In this document: positions 8,413 through 16,683 of the stretch, piece after piece
Position numbering within the stretch: position 1 is the first letter of the stretch
Layout: each line of letters starts with the position of its first letter
DNA from: Kutzneria sp. CA-103260
GTDB lineage: Bacteria > Actinomycetota > Actinomycetes > Mycobacteriales > Pseudonocardiaceae
Reading direction: 5' to 3'
Length of the DNA: 64,000 nucleotides
Assembly (NCBI RefSeq): GCF_018263855.1
Contig: NZ_CP073318.1
Location: forward strand, 8,990,001-9,054,000
Notes under the pieces: generated by a model
What the model saw: the letters and a program-made list of their open reading frames with translations, nothing else
The model's database searches: none
Told to the model about the DNA's origin: nothing
Position numbers and translations under genes: made by a program

Positions 8413-9761
8413 GCCTCCAGCCTTGCCGGTGACGGCCGTCCCTGCCAAGCCAGGTGGCCGTCGGGGCGGACCAGTTTCACCGTGGGACCGGTCTCCACCA
8501 GGAGGTCTTCGCCGAGGTGTTTCTGGGCCACGGCCACGTGTGGGTCGTTCTCGGAGGGGACTGTGATCACCCAGCGGCCGTTGGTCCAGCGGGGCGCGAT
8601 CTCCGGGTCGCGGTCCCCGTGCGGGCCGAGCGGGCCGCGGCGGTAGGTGATGGCCAGCTGGCTGGTCCGGTCGAACAACTTCCGTTGCGCCGCAGGGAGA
8701 TTCATCAGCGGCAGGAGCACGGTGTCCCGCAGGATCCGACGCCAGGCGCCCATGCCCAGCACGAACGACGTCAGCGCGGTGGTGCCGCTCAACACCTCCT
8801 CGGCAATCGGCCGCCGCTCCTTCTCGTACGTGTCGAGCAGCTGCTCACCGGCCCGACCGTTGACCACCATGGCCAGCTTCCAGGCCAGGTTCTCGGCGTC
8901 GCCGATGCCCGTGTTCATGCCCTGGCCGCTGAACGGGCTGTGCACGTGGGCCGCGTCCCCGGCCAGGAAAACCCGGCCGTGGCGGTAGGTTCCGGCCAGT
9001 CGGCGGTGGATGGTGAACGACGAGGTCCAGTCGCAGGACGTGATCCGGGCGGTCAGGCCGGTCCGCTCGGGCAGCATCTTTTCCAGCTCGGCCAGCACAT
9101 CCACCTCGCCGGTGCCGGGGAAGTCGCCCTGGATCCGCCAGAGATCCTTGCCCGGCAACGGAAACGCCGCGAACATGCCGGACTGTCCGAGCCAGGTCGT
9201 CACGCCGCCGCGGTCCAGCGGCCAGTCCATGTGCACGTCGGCCAGCAGGAAGCGCTCGGTCAGCGGCACGCCCGGGAAGTCGATGCCGGCGATCTTGCGG
9301 ACCGCGCTGTGCGCCCCGTCGCAGCCGAGCAGCCAGTCGCCCTCGATCGGCTCCCCGGCCCGCACCGTCACACCGTTCGCGTCCTGGGCGATGTCCGTGA
9401 CCCGGGTGCCCCACTCGACCTTGCCGCCGAGTTCGGAAAGTCGGTCCCGCAACGACTTCTCGATCTCCGACTGACCGATCAGCACGCCCTGGCCCTTCAG
9501 GTGCTCCAGACGCAGCGTCATCAGCGCGCGGCCGCCGGCCATCGCCTTGACGAAGCCGATGTTCATGCCCCGCGCCGGCAGGTCGCCCAGCGCCCGGACC
9601 CGGTTGATCACCTCCGCTCCCCGCGGCTGCACGCCCAGCGCGCGCGACGTCGTGGCCGGTCCCTCGGCCGCGTCCAGCACCCGCGCCGGCACGCCCCGCT
9701 GCATCAGCGCGCACGCCGCCGTCAGCCCGGTCGGCCCCGCGCCCACGATCAGCACCGTCAT
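8385..9761 (-). CDS. FAD-dependent aromatic hydroxylase / monooxygenase (PheA-TfdB, Rox-like class)
   Basis: The 458-residue protein has the three group A flavoprotein monooxygenase motifs: GAGPTGL at residues 7-13 (FAD ADP-binding), GCDGAHSAVRK (DG motif, near 155-165), and GRVFLAGDAAHVHSPFSGQG (GD motif, near 275). It uses NAD(P)H and O2 to hydroxylate an aromatic or polyketide-like substrate. Relatives include antibiotic-inactivating (rifampicin monooxygenase) and tailoring enzymes; which applies cannot be told. It begins a TetR-controlled operon. Confidence 0.88.
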   Translation of the reverse strand: MTVLIVGAGPTGLTAACALMQRGVPARVLDAAEGPATTSRALGVQPRGAEVINRVRALGDLPARGMNIGFVKAMAGGRALMTLRLEHLKGQGVLIGQSEIEKSLRDRLSELGGKVEWGTRVTDIAQDANGVTVRAGEPIEGDWLLGCDGAHSAVRKIAGIDFPGVPLTERFLLADVHMDWPLDRGGVTTWLGQSGMFAAFPLPGKDLWRIQGDFPGTGEVDVLAELEKMLPERTGLTARITSCDWTSSFTIHRRLAGTYRHGRVFLAGDAAHVHSPFSGQGMNTGIGDAENLAWKLAMVVNGRAGEQLLDTYEKERRPIAEEVLSGTTALTSFVLGMGAWRRILRDTVLLPLMNLPAAQRKLFDRTSQLAITYRRGPLGPHGDRDPEIAPRWTNGRWVITVPSENDPHVAVAQKHLGEDLLVETGPTVKLVRPDGHLAWQGRPSPARLEAWLRATLTT

Positions 9762-9776
9762 GACCCCTCCCCAGGG

Positions 9777-9805
9777 TTTGTAAACAGTACAGAACTGTTT
9801 ACAAA
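9777..9805. promoter_or_regulatory. Perfect 12+12 bp palindromic operator upstream of the monooxygenase-tetR operon
   Basis: TTTGTAAACAGT (9777-9788) and ACTGTTTACAAA (9794-9805) are perfect inverted repeats around a 5-base spacer. The site lies 16 bases upstream of the monooxygenase start. Its size, AT-rich arms and position fit a TetR operator. The very low GC content stands out in this 70% GC region. Confidence 0.75.
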
Positions 9806-9820
9806 TTGGAGCAGAAGAAA

Positions 9821-9840
9821 CCGCCCCTGTCGAGGGGCGG
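9821..9840 (-). terminator. Intrinsic terminator of the DedA gene
   Basis: CCGCCCCT-GTCG-AGGGGCGG forms a perfect 8-bp stem with a tetraloop. Read on the minus strand it is followed by TTTCTTC, a recognisable T-rich tract. It lies 29 bases beyond the DedA stop and insulates that gene from the TetR-controlled operator. Confidence 0.8.
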
Positions 9841-9869
9841 TCCTCGCTACCGGAAACTGAAGTCGCGGC

Positions 9870-10625
9870 TCAGCGGATCCGGTCGATGCGCTGGGTGGCG
9901 TCCATGTCCTCGCCCCGCATGTCGAACTGCTGGGTGGCCTCCATGGGCGTCTCGCCGGCGGCCTCCTTCGCCTGGCGCTCGCGGCGGCCCTTGATCACCT
10001 CGAACACGATCGGGATGACCGACAGCACCGGGATGGCGATCAGGAAGATCTCCAGGTGGTCGTGCACCAGCGGGACCTGGCCGAGGAAGAAGCCGAGCAG
10101 CGGCACGATCACCGCCCAGGCCACGCCGCCGACGGCCGAGTAGGTGAAGAACTTGCGCTGGTCCATCTTGCTGATGCCGGCGACGGCGGTGATGAACGTG
10201 CGCACGATGGGCACGAAGCGGGCCAGGATGATCGCCCGGGCGCCGTACTTCTCGAAGAACTCGTGCGTGTGCTCGATGTGCTTGCGCTTGAAGATCTTGG
10301 AATCCGGGTTGCTGAACAGCTTCGGGCCGACGGCGGCGCCGATGTAGTAGCCGGTCACGTTGCCGACGACCGCGCACACCGAGAGGATCACGCAGGCCAG
10401 CCAGATCGGCATGTCCACCACGCGCTGGGCGATCAGCAGCCCGAGGGTGAACAGCAGCGTGTCGCCCGGAATCAGGAAGCCGATCAGGATGCCGCAGTCG
10501 GCGAAGATCAGCAGAGCCACGCCCAGGAAGACGTACGGCCCCAAGCCCTGCAGGATCGTGTTGGCGTCGAGCCAACCCGGCAGGGCGACAGTGGTGGTCG
10601 TGCTCGCGAGGAACGCGGTGTTCAC
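9870..10625 (-). CDS. DedA-family membrane protein with extended cytoplasmic tail
   Basis: The 251-residue protein has the DedA motifs FLIPGDTLLF (near residue 50) and ARFVPIVRTFITAVAG (near 135-150). About five hydrophobic segments precede a charged ~45-residue C-terminal tail rich in Arg, Glu and Gln (KGRRERQAKEAAGE). Family members are proposed lipid flippases/scramblases of the cytoplasmic membrane. It is more distant from the DedA at 2472-3110 than the shared motifs suggest, having a different N-terminus and tail. Confidence 0.88.
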   Translation of the reverse strand: MNTAFLASTTTTVALPGWLDANTILQGLGPYVFLGVALLIFADCGILIGFLIPGDTLLFTLGLLIAQRVVDMPIWLACVILSVCAVVGNVTGYYIGAAVGPKLFSNPDSKIFKRKHIEHTHEFFEKYGARAIILARFVPIVRTFITAVAGISKMDQRKFFTYSAVGGVAWAVIVPLLGFFLGQVPLVHDHLEIFLIAIPVLSVIPIVFEVIKGRRERQAKEAAGETPMEATQQFDMRGEDMDATQRIDRIR

Positions 10626-10662
10626 GATTCCCCAAGGTACAGGTGCCGCCTGTGTGTCCGGT

Positions 10663-11412
10663 TCAGAGCATACTCAGCAGCCCGGCCACGGCCCCACCGG
10701 CCAGCCCCAACACCAGCGCGAACAGCAGGATCAGCCAACCCGGGACCTGCCCCCGCTCGGCCCGCATCTTGGTGGTCGGCACGGCGTTGGTGGCCACCGC
10801 GTCCGGCGTCACCGGGCTGGTCGGCGGCTCCATCAGCAGGTGGTCGAACTCGCCGACCGGCGGGCCGACGGTGCTGCCCACCTCGCTGCCGGAGATCAGC
10901 CCGAAGCCAGGGCCGCCGGCCGAGCCGTACAGGTTCTCCAGCGGCGAGAAGCGCTCGGTTTCGTAGTGCTGCTGGGCGTTGTTGATCCGGAGCGTGGCCA
11001 CCTCGCCGGTGATCTGGCCGGACGACAGCTCCCGCAGCACCATCTCCTCGGTGAACGGGCTGTCCCCGGACCGCTGCGGAGGCGTGGGCGGCTGCGGGGA
11101 GGCCGCAGGCTCGGCCTCGGGTTTGGCCTCGGCTTCCGGACCGGCCGGCTTCGGGTCGGCGGTCTTCTCGGCGTCGACCGCAGGCTCGGCCTGATCCGCT
11201 TCGGCGTCCGCCTGATCCGTGACGGACTCCGCCTCGGCGGCCTCGTCCGGCGCCGCGGGCTCGTCCTCGGCGGTCGCCTCGGGCTGATCCGGGGCCTGCT
11301 CGGCGGCCTTGGTCAGCACGGCGGGCAGCGGTGGCATCGTCACCGGCGTGCTCACCGCCTGGGCGCGCAGCGCCTCGGCCAGCAGCCGCTCCGGATCGTC
11401 CGACTTGCTCAC
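10663..11412 (-). CDS. Acidic Pro/Ala/Glu-rich protein with a C-terminal membrane anchor
   Basis: About 249 residues. Residues ~30-115 are low-complexity (Ala, Glu, Asp, Pro). A conserved-looking middle part follows (SPFTEEMVLRELSSGQITGE, near 120-140), then a single C-terminal hydrophobic helix (GWLILLFALVLGLAGGAVAG). The topology suggests a tail-anchored cytoplasmic protein. The GTG at 11412 (giving VSKSDDPERLL) is preferred; GTG 11421 is also possible. It follows the aldolase by about 10 bases, so it is probably in the amino-sugar operon, although no metabolic role is evident. Confidence 0.6.
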   Translation of the reverse strand: MSKSDDPERLLAEALRAQAVSTPVTMPPLPAVLTKAAEQAPDQPEATAEDEPAAPDEAAEAESVTDQADAEADQAEPAVDAEKTADPKPAGPEAEAKPEAEPAASPQPPTPPQRSGDSPFTEEMVLRELSSGQITGEVATLRINNAQQHYETERFSPLENLYGSAGGPGFGLISGSEVGSTVGPPVGEFDHLLMEPPTSPVTPDAVATNAVPTTKMRAERGQVPGWLILLFALVLGLAGGAVAGLLSML

Positions 11413-11422
11413 GGTGACCACG

Positions 11423-12259
11423 TTAGTTGCTTCTGAGCACGCCGAGCAGCCGGGTCACCTCGGCGGCGACGGCCGCCCGACCCGGGGCCAGGTACTTGCG
11501 GGTGTCCACGACCTGGGGATTCTCGGTCAGATAGGCCCGCACCGCGGTGGTGAAGGCGTTGTTCAGATGGGTGGCGATATTGATCTTCGTCATGCCGGCC
11601 TCCACCGCCCGGGTGAGGTCCGCGTCGGCCACGCCGGACGAGCCGTGCAGCACCAGCGGCACGCCGACCTTCTCCCGCAGCAGCCGGATCAGGTCGAAGT
11701 CCAGGGCGGCGTCCCGGGTCAGCATGGCGTGCGAGCTGCCGACGGCCACCGCCAGCGCGTCCACGCCGGTGGCCTCGACGAACTGGCGGGCCTCGTCCGG
11801 GTCGGTCCGCGCGCCCGGCGCGTGCACGCCGTCCTTGCCGCCGACCTCGCCCAGCTCGGCCTCCACGTGCACGCCGGCCGCGTGGCAGCGGCGCACCACC
11901 TCGGCGGTGGCCCGCACGTTGTCCCCGTAGTCCAGCTTGGACGCGTCGAACATGACGCTGGTGAAGCCCAACTCGACCGCCTCGGCCACCAGGTCGGCGC
12001 TCTCCGCGTGGTCGAGGTGCACGGCCACCCGGGTCGAGGACTGCCGGGCCACGGCCAGCGTGGCCAGGCCGATCGGGGCCAGCGAACCGTGGTAGCGCAC
12101 GGCGTTCTCGCTGATCTGCAACACCACCGGCGCGCCCGCCGCCTCCGCCCCGGCGACCAGCGCCTCGGCGTGCTCCAGCTGGATCACGTTGAACGCGCCC
12201 ACGCCACGGCCCGCGGCGGCAGCGGCGTCGACGATCTCGCCGGTCGGTGTGAGCGTCAC
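11423..12259 (-). CDS. Class II ketose-bisphosphate aldolase (tagatose/fructose-1,6-bisphosphate; KbaY/AgaY/GatY type)
   Basis: The 278-residue protein is the size of KbaY/GatY (~285), shorter than the fba product at 21422. Zinc and substrate motifs are visible: VHLDHAES, EAELGEVGGKDG, LHGSSGV and TKINIATHLN. It cleaves a ketose-1,6-bisphosphate to glyceraldehyde-3-phosphate and dihydroxyacetone phosphate. The GTG start (12259) follows GGGAGGA and overlaps the nagA stop by GTGA. Its place after the deacetylase, kinase and SIS isomerase suggests tagatose-1,6-bisphosphate as substrate. Confidence 0.85.
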   Translation of the reverse strand: MTLTPTGEIVDAAAAAGRGVGAFNVIQLEHAEALVAGAEAAGAPVVLQISENAVRYHGSLAPIGLATLAVARQSSTRVAVHLDHAESADLVAEAVELGFTSVMFDASKLDYGDNVRATAEVVRRCHAAGVHVEAELGEVGGKDGVHAPGARTDPDEARQFVEATGVDALAVAVGSSHAMLTRDAALDFDLIRLLREKVGVPLVLHGSSGVADADLTRAVEAGMTKINIATHLNNAFTTAVRAYLTENPQVVDTRKYLAPGRAAVAAEVTRLLGVLRSN

Positions 12260-13398
12260 GAACGGTCCTCCCGAAAACCCCTGCGGTACACGTCCAGCAC
12301 CCGCAGCTTCTCGTCCAGCACGACAAAGTCCGCCAACAGGCCCACCGCGATCGCGCCGACCCGGTCGGCCAGGCCCAGCAGCTGGGCGGGCCGGCCGGCG
12401 GTCGCGGCGACCGCCTCGGCCATCGAAAGCCCGCACTGCTGCACGAAATTGCGGAAGGCCAGGTCCATGGTCAGGGTGCTGCCGGCCAGCGAGCCGCCGG
12501 CCAGCGTCGGCACCCCGTCCTGCACGGTGACCTCCAGCCCGCCCAGGTCGTACACGCCGTCGCCCATGCCGGCGGCGGCCATCGCGTCGGTGATCAGCAC
12601 CGTCCGGGACGGCCCGGCGTGGTGCGCGGCCAGCCGGACGGCGGTCGGGTGCAGGTGCACCAGGTCGCAGATCAGCTCGACGGTGACCCGCTCGTCGTCC
12701 AACAGGGCCCCGACCGGCCCAGGCTCGCGATGGTGCAGCGGGCGCATGCCGTTGAACAGGTGGGTGGCCACCGAGGCGCCCGCGTCCACCGCCGGCGCCA
12801 CCTGGGCCTCGGCCGCGTCGGTGTGTCCGATCGCGACGATGACTCCGTTGTCCACCAACAACTTCGTCGCCTCCACCGCGCCTTCCAGCTCGGGGGCGAT
12901 GGTCACCATCCGGATCGTGTCGCCGCCGGCCGCGAGCAGCGTGCGCACGGAGTCGAGGTCCGGCGGCCGCAGCACCCGGGGATCGTGCGCGCCGCAGCGG
13001 GCCGCCGACAGGAACGGGCCCTCCAGGTGGATGCCGGCGATGTCACCGCCGCGGACCAGCTCGGCCAGCTCGCTGACCTGCCGAGCCAGCTCCTTGATCG
13101 GCCGGGACACCAGGCTGGCCATCGTGGTGGTGGTGCCGTGCCGGCGGTGTGCGGCGATCGCCAGACCCGGGTCGTGGCCGGTGAAGGCCCGGCCTCCGCC
13201 GCCGTGGACGTGAATGTCGACGAAACCCGGGACCAGCCACTGGCCGCCGAGGTCGACGGTGCCCCGGTCGATCGACACTGTGGACCGCGGGCCAGCGCCG
13301 ACGGCGTCGATCCGGCCGTCGGTCACCGACACCCAGCCGGGGTCGAGCACGCCGTCGGGCGTCAGCACCCGTCCGTTGGCCAGCACCAGGTCCGCCAC
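12256..13398 (-). CDS. nagA: N-acetylglucosamine/N-acetylgalactosamine-6-phosphate deacetylase
   Basis: The 380-residue amidohydrolase has PGFVDIHVHGG (metal site, near residue 58), HLEGPFL (catalytic region), GHTDA, THLFNGM, DLVHLHP and TDAMAAAG (catalytic Asp). It removes acetate from an N-acetylhexosamine-6-phosphate. It starts at GTG 13398, three bases after the ROK kinase gene, with GAGGGGTGA as ribosome binding site. In this cluster it could act on GalNAc-6-P (AgaA role) as well as GlcNAc-6-P; the sequence alone does not separate them. Confidence 0.9.
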   Translation of the reverse strand: MADLVLANGRVLTPDGVLDPGWVSVTDGRIDAVGAGPRSTVSIDRGTVDLGGQWLVPGFVDIHVHGGGGRAFTGHDPGLAIAAHRRHGTTTTMASLVSRPIKELARQVSELAELVRGGDIAGIHLEGPFLSAARCGAHDPRVLRPPDLDSVRTLLAAGGDTIRMVTIAPELEGAVEATKLLVDNGVIVAIGHTDAAEAQVAPAVDAGASVATHLFNGMRPLHHREPGPVGALLDDERVTVELICDLVHLHPTAVRLAAHHAGPSRTVLITDAMAAAGMGDGVYDLGGLEVTVQDGVPTLAGGSLAGSTLTMDLAFRNFVQQCGLSMAEAVAATAGRPAQLLGLADRVGAIAVGLLADFVVLDEKLRVLDVYRRGFREDRS

Positions 13399-13401
13399 TC
13401 G

Positions 13402-14322
13402 TCACCCCTCCACGGCGTCTATCGCCATCAGCGCGGCACCCAGACAGCCTGCCTCATCGCCGAGGGCGGCGAGCAGCAATTCGGGCTGCCGCTGGAACAC
13501 GATCAGCTCGGTCAGCCGCTTGCGCAACGGCTCGATGAGCAGATCACCCGCCAGTGCCAACCCGCCGCCGAGCACCACGGCCTCCGGCCCGAGCAGCGTG
13601 GCGGCGATCAGGATGCCCTTGGCCAGCGCGTCGACGGCGTCGTGCCAGACGGCGACGGCGTCCGGGTCGCCCTGGCGCACCAGGTCGGCGACCACGGAGG
13701 CCCGGTCCACCTGCTTGCCCGTACGCGCCGAGTAGCGGCGGGCGATGGCCGCCGACGAGGCCACGGTCTCCACACAGCCGCGCTGTCCGCAGCCGCACGG
13801 CTCGCCGTGGCCGACGTCCACGTGCCCCAGCTCGCCGCCGTGCACGTGGAGCCGGCCGCCGATCATCAGCGCGGCCGCGATGCCGGTGCCGATGGGCATG
13901 ATCACCACGTCGGTCAGGCCCTTGGCGGTGCCCAGCCGGTGCTCGGCCAGGCCGCCGGCCCGCACGTCGTGGCCGAAGCTGACCGGCAGGCCGGTCCGCT
14001 CGGCCAGCAGCAGCCGGAACGGGAAGTCCCGCCAGCCCAGGTTGGCCGAGAACACGCCGATGCCGTTGTCCTCGTCGACCACGCCCGGCACCACCACGCC
14101 GACCGCGTCGACGGCGTGGTCGACGGCCCCGCTCAGCTCGGCCACCAGCTCGACGATCGCGTCGACCACCGCGTGCGCGGTGGTCGTGCCGTCCTCGCCG
14201 CGCGGGGTGGCGCGGCGCCGGCTGGTCACCACGGCCGCCTCGGTCGACGTCCCGGCGACCAGGGCGGCCTTCATGTCAGTGCCGCCGACGTCGACGGCCA
14301 CCACGTACCTAGTGCGAGCCAC
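13402..14322 (-). CDS. ROK-family sugar kinase
   Basis: The 306-residue protein has an N-terminal phosphate loop VDVGGTDMKAALV, the ROK motif GELGHVDVGHGEPC and the zinc-binding CGCGQRGCVE near residue 172. There is no N-terminal HTH, so it is a kinase rather than an XylR-type repressor. It phosphorylates a cytoplasmic hexose, likely an N-acetylhexosamine given the next gene (nagA). The GTG start (14322) lies 15 bases downstream of the SIS gene. Confidence 0.88.
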   Translation of the reverse strand: MARTRYVVAVDVGGTDMKAALVAGTSTEAAVVTSRRRATPRGEDGTTTAHAVVDAIVELVAELSGAVDHAVDAVGVVVPGVVDEDNGIGVFSANLGWRDFPFRLLLAERTGLPVSFGHDVRAGGLAEHRLGTAKGLTDVVIMPIGTGIAAALMIGGRLHVHGGELGHVDVGHGEPCGCGQRGCVETVASSAAIARRYSARTGKQVDRASVVADLVRQGDPDAVAVWHDAVDALAKGILIAATLLGPEAVVLGGGLALAGDLLIEPLRKRLTELIVFQRQPELLLAALGDEAGCLGAALMAIDAVEG

Positions 14323-14337
14323 GAGCGGAGGTAAGCA

Positions 14338-15225
14338 TCATTGGTCTACACCTCGCAAGACAACGGAGCGGGTCAGATGCCGCGGCTGGTCCGGGTCGAG
14401 GCCCTTGCCCAGGGCGATCGCCACGGCCAGTCGCTGAACGGTCACGAGCTCGGCCATCGGGTCCCGGTCGCCGGCCCGGAACACGCCGCCGGTCGCGGCG
14501 ATCTGCTCCGGCAGCCCCTCCGGGGCGGTGCCGAACATCCAGGCCACCCGGTTCGGGCCGGTGATGCTGATCGGGCCGTGCCGGTACTCCATCGCCGGGT
14601 ACGACTCGGTCCACGCGCCGGCGGCCTCCCGCATCTTCAGGCCGGCCTCCAGGGCCAGCCCGTTGGTCCAGCCCCGGCCGAGGAAGGTGAACTGCTCGGC
14701 GCCGACCAGCTCGTCGGCCAGCGGCTCGACCACGGCCAGCTCGGCGTCGGCGATCGCCCGGCCCAGGTCCTCGCCCAGGCTGCTGCGCAGCAGGGCCAGC
14801 ACCGAGGTGGCGAAGCGGGTCTGCACCACCGAGCGCTCGTCGGCGAAGTCCAGCACCACCAGCTGGTCGGCCTTGCCCACGATGGGCGTCTCCGGGTCGC
14901 CGATCAGGGCCAGCGTCGGCGTCGTGCCGCGCAGCCGGTCCAGCAGGTCCAGCACCTCGGTGGTGGTGCCGGAGCGGGTGATGGCCACGACCCGGTCGTA
15001 GCGGCGGGAGAACGGGAACTCCGAGGCGGCGAACGCGTCGGTCTCGCCCTGGCCGGCGGACTCCCGCAGCTGGGCGTAGGACTGGGCGACGAACCACGAC
15101 GTGCCGCAGCCGACCACCGCGACGCGCTCGCCCGCCGCTGGCAGACTGTCGGGCGCCAGCGCGGCGGCCCGCCGCCAGCAGTCCGGTTGCGAGATGATCT
15201 CCGTCTCCACGAAGTGTGCGCTCAC
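14338..15225 (-). CDS. SIS-domain sugar isomerase/deaminase (AgaS-like)
   Basis: About 295 residues with two SIS domains: the first contains VAVVGCGTSWFVAQSYAQL and ITRSGTTTEVLDL, the second LGRGWTNGLALEAGLKMREA and MEYRHGP. The Ser/Thr of the SGTTTE loop bind sugar phosphate. The lack of a glutaminase domain excludes GlmS. AgaS-type proteins convert galactosamine-6-P to tagatose-6-P with loss of ammonia; NagB-like activity on glucosamine-6-P is an alternative. The GTG start at 15225 follows GAGGGAGC. It is the first gene of the amino-sugar operon, divergent from a DeoR regulator. Confidence 0.85.
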   Translation of the reverse strand: MSAHFVETEIISQPDCWRRAAALAPDSLPAAGERVAVVGCGTSWFVAQSYAQLRESAGQGETDAFAASEFPFSRRYDRVVAITRSGTTTEVLDLLDRLRGTTPTLALIGDPETPIVGKADQLVVLDFADERSVVQTRFATSVLALLRSSLGEDLGRAIADAELAVVEPLADELVGAEQFTFLGRGWTNGLALEAGLKMREAAGAWTESYPAMEYRHGPISITGPNRVAWMFGTAPEGLPEQIAATGGVFRAGDRDPMAELVTVQRLAVAIALGKGLDPDQPRHLTRSVVLRGVDQ

Positions 15226-15270
15226 GGTGCTCCCTCGACTGCTCATTACTGTCTGAAACCAAGCATACTG

Positions 15271-15286
15271 GTGCACAAATACGCAC
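15271..15286. promoter_or_regulatory. Candidate operator between the amino-sugar operon and deoR
   Basis: GTGC-ACAAATAC-GCAC is an imperfectly extended inverted repeat in the 75-base divergent region, which is clearly richer in A/T than the flanking genes. CTGAAA also occurs twice around it (15254 and 15286). DeoR/AgaR repressors bind such intergenic repeats; binding here is inferred from position. Confidence 0.35.
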
Positions 15287-15300
15287 TGAAAGGGTCAATC

Positions 15301-16065
15301 GTGAACCGGTACGAGCGGCTCACCGCCCTGTTGGAGCTGCTCGCCGAGCGGGGCCGGATCGAGGTCGAGGAGATCGCCGAGGAGCTGGCGGTGTCGGCCG
15401 CCACCATCCGCCGCGACCTCGACCACCTGGCCGAGCAGCAGCTGCTGACCCGCACCCGCGGCGGCGCGGTGGCCCACGCGGTCTCCTACGACCTGCCGCT
15501 GCGCTACAAGACGGCCCGGCACGCCGACGCCAAGCTGCGCATCGCCCGGGCCGCCGCCACCCTGGTCGACAAGGGGGCCGTGGTCGGGCTGAACGGCGGC
15601 ACCACCGCCACCGAGGTGGCCAGGGCCCTGGCCGCGCGGGCCGACCTGGACCTGACCATCGTCACCAACGCCCTCAACATCGCCAACGAGCTGGCCGTCC
15701 GGCAGCAGATCAAGCTGGTGGTCACCGGCGGCGTGGTGCGGCCCCAGTCCTACGAGCTGATCGGCCCGCTGGCCCGGCTCATCCCCGAGGAGCTGACCCT
15801 GGACGTCACCTTCCTCGGCGTCGAGCAGGTCGATCCCACGGCCGGCGCGTCGGCCCGCAACGAGGGCGAGGCCGCCATCAACCGGCTGCTGGCCGAGCGG
15901 TCCGGCCGGGTCGTGGTGGTCGCCGACTCGTCCAAGCTGGGCGGCTCCGCGTTCGTGCGGATCTGCCCGACCGAGCAGATCAGCGGCCTGATCACCGACG
16001 CCGACGCCGACGAGGCCGTGGTCCGCGAGTTCCGCGACCATGGCGTCGACGTGCTCCAGGTCTAG
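15301..16065 (+). CDS. DeoR-family regulator (AgaR/GlcR-like)
   Basis: The 254-residue protein has a DeoR HTH at the N-terminus (RYERLTALLELLAERG, then VSAATIRRDLDHLAEQQ) and a C-terminal DeoRC sugar-phosphate sensor with GGTTATEVARAL and VVADSSKLG. Such repressors are released by a phosphorylated sugar. It starts at GTG 15301 with AAAGGG upstream and is transcribed away from the amino-sugar operon, so it most likely controls that operon and itself. Its stop overlaps the convergent sigma factor by four bases. Confidence 0.9.
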   Translation: MNRYERLTALLELLAERGRIEVEEIAEELAVSAATIRRDLDHLAEQQLLTRTRGGAVAHAVSYDLPLRYKTARHADAKLRIARAAATLVDKGAVVGLNGGTTATEVARALAARADLDLTIVTNALNIANELAVRQQIKLVVTGGVVRPQSYELIGPLARLIPEELTLDVTFLGVEQVDPTAGASARNEGEAAINRLLAERSGRVVVVADSSKLGGSAFVRICPTEQISGLITDADADEAVVREFRDHGVDVLQV

Positions 16066-16619
16066 TTGGCCATCGCCTTCTGCAGGGCGTCCAGGGCGCG
16101 GCTGGCGGTGGACTTCACGGTGCCCTTGGAGATGCCGGTGGCGTCGGCGATCTCGGCCTCGGACAGGTCCCCGTAGTAGCGCAGCACGAGCACCTCACGC
16201 TGCCGCGGCGGCAGCTTGGCCAGGGCGTTGACCACGGCCTGGTGCTCGGCGGTCAGCATGGCCAGGCTCTCCGCCGAGCGCGCGTTGGCGGTGTGCGGCG
16301 GCGTGTAGTCGCGGGCCGTCTTGCGGCGGCGCAGCACCGAGCGGCTGCCGTTGACCACGGCGGTGCGCAGGTAGCCGACGGCCGCCTGGGCGTCGCGCAG
16401 GCCACCCCAGTTGCGGTGCAGGCCGGCGAAGGCCTCCTGCACCACGTCTTCGGCCGTCGCCGGCTCGTCGACCAGCAGGATCGCCAGCCGGACCAGGCGC
16501 ATCCGGTGCTGGCGGTAGAGATCTTCCAAGGTCAGCGGCGCAACCGTGGAGGGTTCCGGGCCGTCTACCGCTCGGAGGCTGGAGAGGGTCCGCTCAACAC
16601 TGCTCGGCTGCACGTCCAC
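16062..16619 (-). CDS. SigE-family (ECF) RNA polymerase sigma factor
   Basis: About 185 residues. Region 2 includes LEDLYRQHRMRLVRLAILLVD and AEDVVQEAFAGL; region 4 includes LPPRQREVLVLRYYGDLSEA and GISKGTVKSTASRAL. These fit the actinobacterial SigE-like ECF group. GTG 16619 is chosen because a -10-like TATTCT sits exactly 7 bases before it; GTG 16613 is the next option. No anti-sigma gene adjoins it. Confidence 0.85.
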   Translation of the reverse strand: MDVQPSSVERTLSSLRAVDGPEPSTVAPLTLEDLYRQHRMRLVRLAILLVDEPATAEDVVQEAFAGLHRNWGGLRDAQAAVGYLRTAVVNGSRSVLRRRKTARDYTPPHTANARSAESLAMLTAEHQAVVNALAKLPPRQREVLVLRYYGDLSEAEIADATGISKGTVKSTASRALDALQKAMAN

Positions 16620-16626
16620 GGCGGCG

Positions 16627-16632
16627 AGAATA
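16627..16632 (-). promoter_or_regulatory. Candidate -10 box, leaderless start of the sigma factor
   Basis: TATTCT on the minus strand is separated from GTG 16619 by 7 bases, placing the transcription start at or next to the start codon. There is no purine-rich ribosome site. The -35 region is not convincing. Confidence 0.4.
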
Positions 16633-16683
16633 CCCAACCGGTGGATTAGTTTGACTGTCGAACACCCACTAAGGAGGTACGTC

